64,000 nt of DNA, from the NCBI GenBank assembly GCA_963580285.1, contig OY757017.1, positions 11,420,538-11,484,537 on the forward strand, given 5' to 3'. The DNA comes from Lucinisca nassula (lineage: Eukaryota > Mollusca > Bivalvia > Lucinida > Lucinidae). Below are positions 10,596 to 21,430 of the stretch, one piece after another; within the stretch, counting starts at the first letter, position 1; every line of letters starts with the position of its first letter. A program made the translations under genes and the position numbers. The notes under the pieces were generated by a model, which saw only the letters and a list, made by a program, of their open reading frames with translations, was not told where the DNA came from and made no database searches.

Positions 10596-13562
10596 TATTA
10601 AATACAATTCGGAGAAATCTGTAATTGTGTTTTAGATATTTATATATCAAATTATAGATATCTATAAATCATATTATAGATATGTATGATTAACATTATT
10701 ATCAATAATTTGACATCATAAAATGTAATCAATGATATGTAATATATATTTCTTGATATCTATAAATTTGTCTAATGATATCCATGATTCCTTTACATAT
10801 ATAGATATCTAAAAATCAAATTACAGATACCATTTCAAGGCTGGATAATAGATATCAAAGTTTTCAATAATGGATATCAGAAAATATATGAAGGATATCA
10901 ATAAATGTAATTCTTGATATCCTGAAATGTTCATCAATATTTGATATCTCTATATCGAATAAAAGATATCTATTATTGGAACTACAGATATCCCTTAACA
11001 CATTATGGATATAATGAAATAAATAATACATATCTAATATTATTTATAGATATGTAATAATATTTATTGATATCCTATATCTTTGTTATAGACACCTATA
11101 AATCAATTTGTAGATATCTATAAATCAAATTATAGATAATTAACATTATTGATTTTAGATATTTATTATTTATTTCATGATATCCATAATACGTAAAGGG
11201 TTGTCAATAATTTCAATATTAGATATCTATTATTTTGATATATGGATAACAAATATTGAAGAGCATTTTAAAATATCAATAGTTTCACTTATTTATGACC
11301 ATAATATATTTTATGATATCCATTATTGAAAATTGTGATATCTATAATTCAGCCTTTTAAATGATCTCTATAATTTGATTTTTAGATATTTATATATGCA
11401 AAGAAATTATTGATATCAGGAAACAAATCTATTGGTATCAAGAAATATATATTACATATCACGGATTTCATTTTATGAAAGCAAAACATACAGATAATTA
11501 TAGATATTAATAATTTTAATTGTACATATCTATAATTTGCTTTATTGATATCTATAATTTGATTTATAGATATCTGAAATAAACTACAGTTTAATAATAA
11601 TTATTGTCAGATATCGATAAATAACATCTATAATAATGACATCTATAAATCAGTTTGTAGATATCTATAAATCAAATTATAGATAATTAACATTACTGAT
11701 ATTAGATATTTATTTTTTTTTCATGATATTCATGGTTATCAATAATTTCAATAGTAGATATCTATTTTTTGGTATATGGATACCAAATATTGAAGAGCAT
11801 TATAAAATATCAATAGTTTCATTTATTCATTACAAAAATGTATTTTATGATATCCATTATTGAAAATTGTGATATCTATGATTCAGCCTTTAAAATGATC
11901 TCTATAATTTGATTTTTAGATATTTATTTATGCAAAGAAATTATTGATATCAGGAAACAAATCTATTGGTATCAAGAAATATATATTACATATCACGGAT
12001 TTCATTTTATGAAAGCAAAACATACAGACAATTATAAATATTAATAATGTTAATAATACATATCTATAATTTGATTTATTGATATCTATAATTTGATTAA
12101 TAGATATCTGAAATAAACTACAGTTTAATAATAATTATTGTCAGATATCGATAAATAACATCTGTAATAATGACATCTATAAATCAGTTTGTAGATTTCA
12201 ATAGTAGATATCTTTTATTTTGATATATGGATACCAAATATTAAAGAGCATTATAAAATATCAATAGTTTCATTTATTCATGACCAAAATGTATTTTATG
12301 ATATCCATTATTGAAAATTGTGATATCTATGATTCAGCCTTTTAAATGATCTCTATAATTTGATTTTTAGATATTTATATATGCAAAGAAAGTATTGATA
12401 TCAGGAAACAAATCTATTGATATCAAGAAATATATATAACATATCATGAATTTCATTTTATGATAGCAAAAAATACAAATAATTATAGATATCAATAATG
12501 TTAATTGTTCATATATATAATTTGATTTATTTATAATTATAATTTGATTTATAGATATCTGTAATAAACTATAGTATATCAATAATTATTGCAAGATATC
12601 AAAAAATAAGATCTATAATAATGATATCTATAAATAAAATCTATAATAATGATATCTATAAATAATATCTATAATAATGATATCTAATATATGTTTAAAT
12701 TATAGCTATCTATTTTTCAACATATAGATAAATATTATAAAATATCAATAATTTCATTTATTCATGACCAAAATGTATTTTATGATATCCATTATTGAAA
12801 ATTTTGATATCTATGATTCAGCATTTTAAATGATCTCTATAATTTGATTTTTAGATTTTATATATGCAAAGAAATTATTGATATCAGGAAACAAATCTAT
12901 TGATATCAAGAAATATATATAACATATCATGAATTTCATTTTATGATAGCAAAAAATACAGATAATTATAGATATCAATAATGTTAATTGTTCATATCTA
13001 TAATTTGATTTATTGATAATTATAATTTGATTTATAGATATCTGTAATAAACTATAGTATATCAATAATTATTGCAAGATATCAATAAATAATATCTATA
13101 ATAATGATATCTATAAATAATATCTATAATAATGATATCTATAAATAATATCTATAATAATGATATCTAATATATGTTTAAATTATAGCTCTCTATTTTT
13201 CAATATATAGATATATACATATATAATTCCTTTGCATATATAGATATCTAAAAATCAAATTATAGATATCATATAGAAGGCTGTATTATAGATGTCACAA
13301 TTTTCAATAATGAATAAAAGAAACTATATTATTGATATCAATAAATGTAATTATATGTTGTTAAATATTTAACATCTTTCCATCGAATAAAAGATATCTA
13401 TAATTCGAATTATAGATGTCCTTAAATGCATTATGTATATCATAAAATAGATAATAGATACCGGTATCTAATATTATTTATACATATCTAATAATATTTA
13501 TTGCAATCCAATAATTTTATTATAGATATCAGAAATTTTATTAACAAATATCTTGAAATTCA
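10596..13562. repeat. AT-rich GATATC domain with four higher-order copies
   Basis: About 3 kb of extreme AT richness in which the palindrome GATATC recurs every 20-40 bp amid TAGATATCTATAAATC-like units. A longer segment recurs four times, anchored by GAGCATTATAAAATATCAAT or close variants at about 11261, 11795, 12246 and 12731. Within each, AAAATTGTGATATCTATGATTC and a GCAAAGAAATTATTGATATC block follow. Between copies 3 and 4 is a short AATAATATCTATAATAATGA tandem (12600-12680, 13080-13170). Open frames of about 70 codons are chance in AT-rich repeat. Confidence 0.8.
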
Positions 13563-13784
13563 AGCTGACCTCGGTAGCTCAGTGAGATGTAGGTCTGACT
13601 GGTGATCAGAAGGACACGTGTTCGAGTCATGTCGGTGTCGGCAACATTCTTTCCTGGACATGGATCATGAAATCTATTTTACAGTCATTTTCTCCATTCT
13701 GCTGATTCAAGAAGGGCAGTTGTCCGTTTCTGTGAAAGAATGTGCACTGTACTTATCATGAAGCGCGTCTATAAAGCGTTTGAC
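13563..13784 (+). mobile_element. tRNA-derived SINE
   Basis: The head reads GACCTCGGTAGCTCAGTGAG, carrying an A-box-like TAGCTCAGT, and about 35 bp later a B-box-like GTGTTCGAGTC. The sequence does not close into a good tRNA cloverleaf and runs on into an unrelated body (GGGCAGTTGTCCGT), so it is a SINE rather than a tRNA gene. No clear target duplication was found. Confidence 0.65.
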
Positions 13785-13975
13785 CCTCTTGAACCCCACT
13801 TTTATATAGTAAAACTTGGGTTGGCAGGGGTAAACCTTTTTTTTTTCTTATTTCTGCTCCAAAATATAGATTGTGGGTACTCGTTAGACCGCCTCGGGGA
13901 AGCGGTTCTAACATGTAACCAGAATCTCTATTTTAAGCAAAAATAAGAAAAATATCAATTTTTTCATCTTTAAAG
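13785..13975. repeat. R3 palindromic hairpin element
   Basis: An inverted repeat runs from TTTCTTATTTCTGCTCCAAA through a GGTACTCGTTAGACCGCC arm to a loop near CGGGGAAG, then back through GCGGTTCTAAC and AGCAAAAATAAGAAA. It is flanked by ACCCCACTTTTATATAGTAA. Related copies lie at 20166, 29739, 31655, 32870, 33285, 44216 and 45345. This one has decayed arms. Confidence 0.7.
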
Positions 13976-14270
13976 TTTCTTTTTTGTGGCGATAAACTTT
14001 ACAATGTATTTGCATAGGCAGTGTTTTCGAAATGTGGTTAACAGCTTACGTATAAGCTTGCCCACTAAAAGTGTGGAATGGTAAACTGACCGGCTTAAAA
14101 ATGACCTAAATAGTTAGGACTGGGTGGTTTAACTCCAATACAAACAAACAAAATCTTGAATTTCAATTAAATAGTAAAATGGCACCTCATAAATGAAGGT
14201 AGGTAAGGATTTGTTAAAGGATACTTTGTTTGATGCAAAGAAATTATGAATTTATTATTGAATGTAAAAA
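13976..14270. other. No gene seen
   Basis: Unassigned sequence. At 14090-14150 a possible very degraded R2 tail (GACCTAAATAG, then ACAAACAAACAAA) is present. Nothing else is recognisable. Confidence 0.3.
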
Positions 14271-14755
14271 AATTATATAAGATATCTTATATCCTATATA
14301 AGATATCTGAAATAACAATTAAGATATCTTATATCCTAAAATAGATATCTTATATCCTATATGAGATATCTAATTTAATTCTGCAATTCAGATATCTGAT
14401 ATGATATATGTTTTAGTAAACAAGATATCTTATATGTTATATAAGATATCTTATTTAACATATAAGATATCTTATATAACATATAAGATATCTTGTTTAC
14501 TAAAACATATAAGATATCTTATATGCTATATAAGATATCTAATTTACTAAATAAGATATCTTATATAGCATATAAAATATCTAATATAACATATCAGATA
14601 TCTGATATATTATATCAGATATCTTATTTATATTTTTATATAAAATATCTTAATTGGTATATCAGATATTTAATTTAACATATAAGATATCTTATATAAG
14701 TTTGATAAATAAGATATCTTAATTAACATATAAGATATATTATATAAATTGGAAA
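14271..14755. repeat. Palindromic AAGATATCTT tandem array, left
   Basis: Units of about 20-24 bp are built around the perfect palindrome AAGATATCTT extended by TATAT on both sides, so single units and neighbouring units can pair. An open frame of 61 codons (14493-14678) is a by-product of the array. A second array of the same type lies at 15406-16078. Confidence 0.85.
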
Positions 14756-15405
14756 GAAATGACAAATAATAGTCACTACCTCTCCATTAGACTGCTACAG
14801 AGGACTGGAGAAATTATAATTATTAATTATAAACTGAAATTGTACATATGTGTTTATAAATAAAACGGGGTTCCCAAACACGTGCGATCAGATTAAAGAC
14901 AACATCTTTCTTTTTTGAGAGAGAGAGAGAGAGAATAAATCCAGCTTGCTTTTGTTTGTATAATTTAATAACCTTCCCTTACAAGATAGTGGAAGTATTA
15001 ATTAACTTCAAACTTGAGTTATGCCAAGCACTGCTCATTGCATGTATTTTGACAAAAACAAAAAACAAAGACTCTCACCAGACTGTCCATATATTCAGCC
15101 TGGTTTCTGGCTCTACTTTTCGCATAATTAGTTCAATTTTTCTTTGTCCCTTTTATCTTTTTTTTTTTTTTTACCAAATGCAATCTTCCTGCTTATTTAG
15201 GACAGGAGCCCATTTCGAAAATTAGGTATGACACATGATGAGAGATTGTGTAATCTGAATAAAGCTGAACATTTTATTAATAGTGTAGGCCCTGATCTGA
15301 TCTGGGCCTGCACTGTTTGCCAGGGTTTCTGGAATGTTAGGCATAAATGGGGGTAGTCATTCCTTGGCAGTTTCGGGGAGACTTCATTATTTTTTTGGTA
15401 AAATA
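14756..15405. other. Unique-looking spacer between palindromic arrays
   Basis: No gene supported. It contains a (GA)n run near 14919-14934, a T run near 15158, and at 15188-15370 a repeat related to 31995-32160 (shared CTGATCTGGGCCTGCACTGT and a GGAG.CCATTT motif). The 89- and 76-codon open frames here show no recognisable domain. Confidence 0.5.
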
Positions 15406-16078
15406 TATTAGATATCTTATTTGTCATATAAGATATCTTAAATAGTTAGGTAAATAAGATATCTTATATATTATATAAGATATCTGTTATGCTATATAAG
15501 ATATCTAATATATTAAATAAGATATCTGATATAGGATATAAGATATCTTATTTACTGGAATATATATCTGATATGCTAAATAAGATATCTAATATACCAA
15601 ATAAGATATCTAATATAACATATAAGATATCTTATATAATATATGAGATATCTTATATATCATATAAGATATCTTATTTCCCTTATTAAATAAGATATCT
15701 TATATATTACATAAGATATCTTATGTAATATATAAGATATCTGATATGTTATATAAGATATCTTATATGCTATATTAGATATCTTATTTAGCATATCAGA
15801 TAGCTTATATATTTTGGTAAATAAGATATCTTATATATCATACTAGATATCTTATATCCTATATTAGATATCTTATATCCTATTTTAGATATCTTATATC
15901 CTATTTAAGATATCTAATATAGCATATAAGATATCTTATATAACATATCATATTCTTATATGCTATATAAGATATCTTATTTATTATATTAGATATCTTA
16001 TATATATAAGATATCATATATAATAAATATCTAATATAATATATGACATCTTTTATAATAAATAAGATATCTACAATT
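15406..16078. repeat. Palindromic AAGATATCTT tandem array, right
   Basis: Same palindromic unit as 14271-14755, with more than 25 GATATC cores and alternating spacers such as ATATTATATAAG and TATGCTATATAAG. It is followed directly by the SINE at 16091. Confidence 0.85.
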
Positions 16079-16090
16079 CATAACAAATAG

Positions 16091-16428
16091 ACTGGCGCCG
16101 ATAGCTTAGTTGGTAGAGTGACCGCTCCGGGGAACAGGGGGTCACGGGTTCGATCCCGGGCCCCGACATACCAAAGTCGCTAAGAATGGTACTAGCTGCT
16201 CCTCGCTTGGCACTCAGATTTACGGGGTTGAGCTAGGACTGGTCGACCCAGTGTCAGGATAATGTGACTGGGTGTGGTATCATGTAATGTGTCTGGGACA
16301 TTATACTTCAGTGAGGCAGCACTATAAAAGTGAGCATTGAGCTCCCTGTCGCTACCAGACACCGTCGTGATATGACTGAAAAATTGTTGAAAGCGACGTT
16401 AAACCCGAATTCACACACAAACACTCTC
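16091..16428 (+). mobile_element. tRNA-derived SINE with GACGTTAAAC 3' domain
   Basis: The head has an A box (TAGCTTAGTTGG) and a B box (GGTTCGATCCC) in good tRNA spacing. The 3' end carries TTGAAAGCGACGTTAAACCC followed by an ACACACAAAC tail. It is flanked by CATAACAAATAG (16079-16090) and CATAAGAAATAG (16429-16440), a 12-bp duplication with one mismatch. The copy at 60363-60692 is nearly identical along its whole length, which points to fairly recent activity of the family. Transcription would be by RNA polymerase III. Confidence 0.88.
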
Positions 16429-16440
16429 CATAAGAAATAG

Positions 16441-16852
16441 TAAAATGGCTTGCCATACTTCCCAGTCACCACGGGATACAATACCCTACCTTCACAGTAA
16501 CATTTGCCGTACTAGGACCATGACGAATTTATTGACAATTTTCTCTCCAGCGGACATTTCAGCTGATAGAGGATGTATGATTACAAATACCATGTGTAAG
16601 AATTAACATATGACACAGTCTTATTTCTAGTGTGTGTGGATCATGAGAATTAATTATTACATTGATAAACCTAAGACTTAGTATTCTCAGGTGAACAGGT
16701 TGTCAGTCAGTTGGTTGTAAATAATAAATCGAAAGTAGGAAATCAGGCCGGAAATGCAAAACGTGGAGCCAGCACTCCAGTCGGCGCATGCGTATTGCAT
16801 GGTGACTGGCATGGTTACTGATTCCAATAACCATCTCCGTACATACCTCATA
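16441..16852. other. No gene seen
   Basis: Unassigned sequence between the SINE and a reversed Helentron-type repeat. The 92-codon reverse frame (16687-16965) runs into the neighbouring repeat and has no recognisable motif. Confidence 0.4.
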
Positions 16853-17441
16853 TAAGCCCATGTAAAACCAAAGGGCCCCAGAGCGGGGGCATTTTTGGCC
16901 CCAGCACTATAATTTGAACAATTTTGGTAGCGGTCCACTAGATGAAGCTTCATACCAAATATCAAAGACCTGGGCCTTTCGGTTTCAGAGAAGAAGATTT
17001 TTAAAGATTTTCCCTATATAAGCCCATGTAAAACCAGAGGGCCCCGGAGCGGGGGCATTTTTGGCCCCAGCACTATAATTTGAACAATCTTGGTAGGGGT
17101 CAACTAGATGAAGCTTCATACCAAATATCAAAGACCTGGGCCTTGTGGTTTCAGAGAAGAAGATATTTTAAGTTTTTGGTGAAAAAAATCTATTTTTGGC
17201 TCCTTTGACCTAGATGTGCAACGGACCGGAACCATTTGAACAACTTTGAAAGGGGACCACCTATGGATCATTCCTGTGAAGTTTGGTCAAAATCCGATCA
17301 GTGGTTTAGGAGGAGATGTCGTTTGAAGAAATTGTTTACGGACGGACGGACGCACGGACGCACGGACGGACGGACTGACGACGGACGACGGACGAAAAGT
17401 GATCCCAAAAGCTCACCTCGTCACTACGTGACGGTGAGCTA
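16853..17441 (-). mobile_element. Helentron-type (pearl-like) element, truncated copy
   Basis: Read on the - strand it begins TTTTTTTAGCTCACCGTCAC with an AGCTCACC/GGTGAGCT hairpin. A GTCCGTCC-type tract follows (17338-17395). Further in come core units with GAAGCTTCATCTAG, CCCTACCAAGATTG and GCCAAAAATGCCCCCGC. The same order is seen in the element at 58035-61302, with two core units here instead of about thirteen. The far end at about 16853 is a truncation. No coding capacity. Confidence 0.75.
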
Positions 17442-17460
17442 AAAAAACAGACCTTAATAA

Positions 17461-17527
17461 AAGCTTTTGTTTGTTTGTTTTGTAGTTTAACGGCCCAGTC
17501 AACACTATTTAGGTCATTTTTGAGCCG
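17461..17527 (-). repeat. R2 fragment
   Basis: Only the reversed 3' tail region is present (TTTGTTTGTTTTGTAGTTTAACGG in part, then AACACTATTTAGGTCATTTT). It breaks off at GAGCCGG. The following 17530-17640 is unassigned and includes a TTC trinucleotide run. Confidence 0.6.
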
Positions 17528-17642
17528 GTCAGTTTTCCTATCCACACTTCTTCTTCTTCTTCTTACCGGTTGAGGTCAGGAGTCTTCTGTTGTTGTTCTT
17601 CTCAGACTGTAAAATTTACCTTTTGGAGGGATGAGACAAACA

Positions 17643-18263
17643 TCATCTTCCAAAGTTTAAAAATTCCGATTCAAGAGTCTGCCAACCGAGATCCCAGACC
17701 ATTTTTGTGACACAGCCAGGCGTTCTATCCCAGTAATTGTTGTGGACATAGCGGGCTCCTCTTCGCTGGACTTGTTGCAGTCTGTTTATGTCTGAGTTCA
17801 GGAATGGGTCCCATACAGTTGCGGCGCATTCAAGGGTTGGGAGGACAAAAGTGTTGTAGGTCCTCTCTCTGACTTCCTTCGTGCAGCTGATGAGATTGAG
17901 CCTCAGAAAACCAAGAGTACTTGAAGCTTTGGCTGCTGTCATGTCAACGTGGGTCTCACAGGAAAGGTCGTGACTGATGTTGACCCCCAAGTATTTAGCA
18001 CTGTCCACTGCTTCGAGTACATGTCCATGTAGAGTATATGTAGGTTGTCTTTGGTACCTCTTGTTAGTACAAATATGGGCCACTTGGCACTTCTGGGGGT
18101 TGAATTTCATCTGCCACTTATCTTCCCATTCGGCAAGAGAATTCCGGTCTTGTTGTAGGAGGGATTCGTCCTTTGCACTTCTAATTGGCCTGAAGAGAAG
18201 GGCATCATCAGCAAACGATCTCGTCTCACTAGTTGTGCACTCTGGGAGGTCATTAATGAATGT
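17643..18263 (-). pseudogene. LINE reverse transcriptase fragment
   Basis: The reverse frame encodes the end of an RT palm and the region after it. The stretch near 18230-18190 reads through an intact FADDALLF catalytic motif, and DKWQMKFNPQKCQ follows. Then comes the conserved YLGVNIS...LGFLRLN...LECAATVWDPF series typical of CR1/Jockey-group LINEs. The 5' side stops at about 18263 just after the FINDLP motif, and the 3' side breaks near 17680 after the GWQTLES motif. It is a truncated insertion with no endonuclease. Confidence 0.8.
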
Positions 18264-18340
18264 ACTGTCTGCTTTTGTCTACCTGTCTCAATACTAAGAA
18301 TCGTGACGGTACATGTCTGTATTTTGCCCGGATGCATTAT

Positions 18341-18909
18341 GAAAAGTAGAAGTAAAACAAAGATCAGGAATTGATACAATTAACTTACTCCACCCATAAA
18401 AGACACCAAAGGGAAAGAAATACAAACATTAAGCGACCAGACCATAATGGAAACCTAAACAAAGGAAGGCCATAAGGACAGTTACTTTCCCACAAAATGG
18501 CCATATGGCCATCCAAAACCAAAAGACACAAGTGATACACACAGTAAGTAACAAACAACAACATAAATAAATCGCCACAGAAGAGCCGCCTTGGAACGGT
18601 CAGTGGAAGATTTCCAGTGGGGGGCTTAAATCGATTTTATGTGGCCACAATCCTCGCCCTTACTTCCGTCGCGATTTAGACAAATAATTTGTTCAGTCCG
18701 CATGAAGGCCTCCTAACTCATCAGTGCAACATCTCCGTAAACACAAAAATCAAAGAACCACAGAGGTGAGACAACGGTGAGGACTCGACAGCAAGAAACC
18801 ACTGAAATGCTGGAGCAAAAGAAAACCAACAGTTAGACTCCGATGAGCCCGACCAGAGACAGAGCATCAGGCACCAACCAACATTATCTCTCTAATTTTC
18901 AATAAGCCT
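18341..18909 (-). mobile_element. 3' untranslated region of a Penelope-like element
   Basis: This 570-bp stretch follows directly downstream of the RT pseudogene at 18910-20112 on the - strand and ends in a GATCTTTGTTTTACTTCTAC-type terminus. Pieces of it occur alone at 21180-21432, 22358-22731 with 23000-23265, 22732-22999, 35719-35841 and 39184-39706. All share the same 3' end, as expected for 5'-truncated retroinsertions. Its last ~150 bp are also homologous to the 3' half of the tRNA-headed SINE at 25556-25857. Confidence 0.75.
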
Positions 18910-20112
18910 TTACGTTGGAGCCGCCATAGAATCTGAGGCCTGACCCACCGGCGTGCAATTAAAGAGGGAAGCAAAGTTGCCAACCGTGATTGGGTTAACT
19001 ACCATGCATGCAGTCTGTCGTATAATATCCATGTTGTACCCAATCTTTTTATATCGAAGAATGATTTTACGAAATTGGGTGCTGAAGTCATTGCGGTTAT
19101 ATATTTTTCTGAATTTATATGCAGTCACCATAAAATTCGGGCTCCGATAGACCTTGTTGCAGAAGAGATTTAAGTCCAATATTGAATTTTGAAATTAAAT
19201 CAGAATGGCGTCTATAAAATTTTGAAAAGGCTTTGCGTAGTTTATGGTACCGATAACCCTGATTAAGGAGTTTAGCGGTTAATAATTTATTACGAGTGTT
19301 GAAGTCAGTTACATGACTACACACTCTAGAAAATCGAATTAATTGCGAAATATAAACGCCATAGGATGGCGCACGAGGAACATCACCATCCAAAAAAGGA
19401 AAATTTACAATCTCAAAATCAAAGTCATCGCGTTTATCATAAATTTTGCACGAAACAAATCCATCTACAATAGATAGATGTAAATCCAAAAACGGGGCCT
19501 CGGTATCAGAAGAATTTGCTTTATTTAACTGAAGTTTTAGGGGGTAAATCTGACTGATCAAACCATCAAAATAGGTATTATCAATATTTAATAAATCATC
19601 TAAATATCTAGAAGTAGAGCTAAAAGCTTCAATAATTTCAGATTTGTTATCAATGGAAAGCGACAAAATGAAGTCTCTTTCATAACAATACAAGAACAGA
19701 TCAGCCACAAGAGGTGCGCAATTAGTACCCATCGGAATACCCACAATTTGTCTAAATAACTTAGTACCGAATCTGATATAAATATTGTCAAGTAGAAAGG
19801 TGAGGGCATCACACACTTTCTGACATGACCAAAGTGTATAATTCTTATGCTCTTTAGAAGTGAAAAATGCATTTCTGACATTACATGCAAGATAGAGAGA
19901 ATCTTCTCTGTGAAAAGCCCATTCAATTAAATCATTAAGCTTTTCTTTTATAAGATTATGAGGAAGTGTAGTGTAAAGAGTGGAAAAATCGTAGGTAGAC
20001 AGACTAGAAGCACAAAAAATGTCTAGATTTCAATTTATTTAAAACCTCATTCGAATTTTTATAGACCAAAACAGATTTCTTCCTGATCTTTCAAAGACTT
20101 TATCACAATATT
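18910..20112 (-). pseudogene. Penelope-like reverse transcriptase, frameshifted
   Basis: On the - strand the frame carries DFSTLYTTLPHNLI (an RT motif A of the Penelope-like kind, about 19990). GIPMGTNCAPLVADLF (motif B, about 19740) and SRYLDDLL with the catalytic DD (about 19600) follow. Conserved C-terminal stretches come next (DTEAPFLDLHLS, FPFLDGDVPR). Near 19130 the frame shifts and continues as YKFRKIYNRNDFS to VVNPITV, ending at about 18912. The 5' end is lost near 20112. No GIY-YIG endonuclease motif is visible after the RT. Assignment to Penelope-like elements rests on motif A/B style; a related orphan RT class is possible. Confidence 0.7.
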
Positions 20113-20165
20113 TAATTACATGCGTTTTAATAGCGTAAAAACGTATTCATCTATATTACAAGTTT

Positions 20166-20312
20166 TACCACAAAAAAATGAAAATTTTCAGAAAAAAAAA
20201 ATCGTTTATTTTTCATATTTTTGCTCAGGACATAGATTGTTGGAATTCGTCAGAACCACCTTGGGAGGCGGTTCTAACGAGTTCCAACAACCTATGTTGG
20301 AATTCTTTTGAA
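20166..20312. repeat. R3 palindromic hairpin element
   Basis: The arms GATTGTTGGAATTCGTCAGA and TCTAACGAGTTCCAACAACC pair around CACCTTGGGAGGCGG. Compared with other copies the arm sequence has changed on both sides together (GTTGGAATTC against GAGTTCCAAC), keeping the pairing apart from one mismatch. No coding potential. Confidence 0.75.
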
Positions 20313-20333
20313 TTAATATCAACTATGTATTTT

Positions 20334-20575
20334 TTAATTGAAGTTTATCGTCCCTGTCAACAATATTTAGGTCATTTTAGAGACGTCGCTTCCTATTTTG
20401 AGGGACTTTTACCCGACCTTGAGATGAAATGACATCTCAATCCTGGCGCCCATTGAAACCAGTATAGGTAAGCCGTTAACGAGTACCCGAGTGTGGTCGA
20501 TTTCAGCCCTGCGTGGAATCCGCATGCAGCCCAATCTATTTCTCCAAGCCCCGATAGGCATGGGGGTGGGTGGGT
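20334..20575 (-). repeat. R2 copy with internal deletion
   Basis: Reverse R2. It lacks the usual middle, reading CCAGTATAGGTAAGCCGTTAACG where other copies have about 60 more bases. That private deletion is shared exactly with the fragment at 21010-21108. Confidence 0.7.
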
Positions 20576-20654
20576 TTGGAGGGGCCTATAAATTTGAACG
20601 TATATAGAGGTTATCTTTCTTTAATAATTAATAACATTTATTCAGGTAGGCAGG

Positions 20655-20855
20655 TTCAAACTACCTGTTCAGGATTAGTTGTGCGGGTCTGACCGTCAAT
20701 GCATATAAACCCTATTGGTTTCATTGGGCGGCAGGGCTTGAAATGTCATTTCATCTCAATGCCGGGTAAAAGTCCCACAAAATGTGAAGCAGCGTCTCCA
20801 AAATTGACATATACAGTGTTGACGGGGACGTTTTACCTTAGATCAAACAAAAACT
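20655..20855 (+). repeat. R2 copy, 5' truncated
   Basis: Forward R2 from about GTGCGGGTCTGACCGTC to GACGTTTTACCTTAGATC and an A/C-rich tail. It directly abuts the LINE fragment that starts near 20856. Confidence 0.65.
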
Positions 20856-21002
20856 AACATTACAGTGCGCGGCAACCCAGGAAACTATAGAGGAATTACA
20901 GTGACCCCGGTCTTGCTTAAGATTCTTGAGCATATCATTAATAAGCGACATCATTCGGTTCTACAGGAAACACAATCGAGATTCCAAAAAGGTTTTACAT
21001 AT
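20856..21002 (+). pseudogene. LINE RT fragment, 5' part (split)
   Basis: The frame reads PGNYRGITVTPVLLKILEHI and then a QKGFT motif, the segment upstream of motif A in a mollusc-type LINE RT. It stops at GGTTTTACATATAC. The coding sequence resumes at 21431 with GCSSLNAALILSE, so 21003-21430 is an insertion. Confidence 0.7.
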
Positions 21003-21430
21003 ACAGTTTTTTTCCTATTTTGAGGGACTTTTACCCGACCTTGAGATGAAATGACATCTCAATCCTGGCGCCCATTGAAACCAGTATAGGTAAGCCGTTA
21101 ACGAGTACGAATTATACACTTTGGTCATGTCAGAAAGTGTGTGATGCCCTCACCTTTCTATTTGACAATATATGTCACTGTACCGTTCCAAGGCGGCTCT
21201 TCCGTGGCGATTTATTTATGTTGTTGTTTGTTACTTACTGTGTGTATCACTTGTGTCTTTTAATTTTGGATGGCCATATGGCCATTTTGTGGAAAAGTAA
21301 CTGTCCATATGGCCTTCCTTTGTTTAGGTTTCCATTATGGTCTGGTCGCTTAATGTTTGTATTTCTTTCCCTTTGGTGTCTTTTATGGATGGAGTAAGTT
21401 AATTGTATCAATTCCTGATCTTTGTTTTAC
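21003..21430 (+). mobile_element. Chimeric insertion: R2 piece + PLE RT scrap + PLE 3' end
   Basis: Three parts are joined. First, 21010-21108 is identical by eye to the reverse R2 segment 20388-20486, including its private deletion. Second, 21109-21178 is a 70-bp + strand piece of the Penelope-like RT (encodes NYTLWSCQKVCDALTFL). Third, 21180-21430 is the PLE 3' untranslated end. The RT piece jumps straight to the 3' region, so most of the ORF is missing. The whole block splits the LINE at 20856-22357. Confidence 0.65.

Noticed and set aside
16091..16165. Possible tRNA gene
   Set aside because: A and B boxes are good, but the acceptor stem does not close, the SINE body and GACGTTAAAC end follow, and target duplications mark it as a SINE. 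The same holds for 60363-60435.
21137..21397. 86-codon frame, with similar frames at 22412-22633 and 39444-39662
   Set aside because: All are translations of the PLE 3' untranslated region, which is non-coding downstream of the RT stop.
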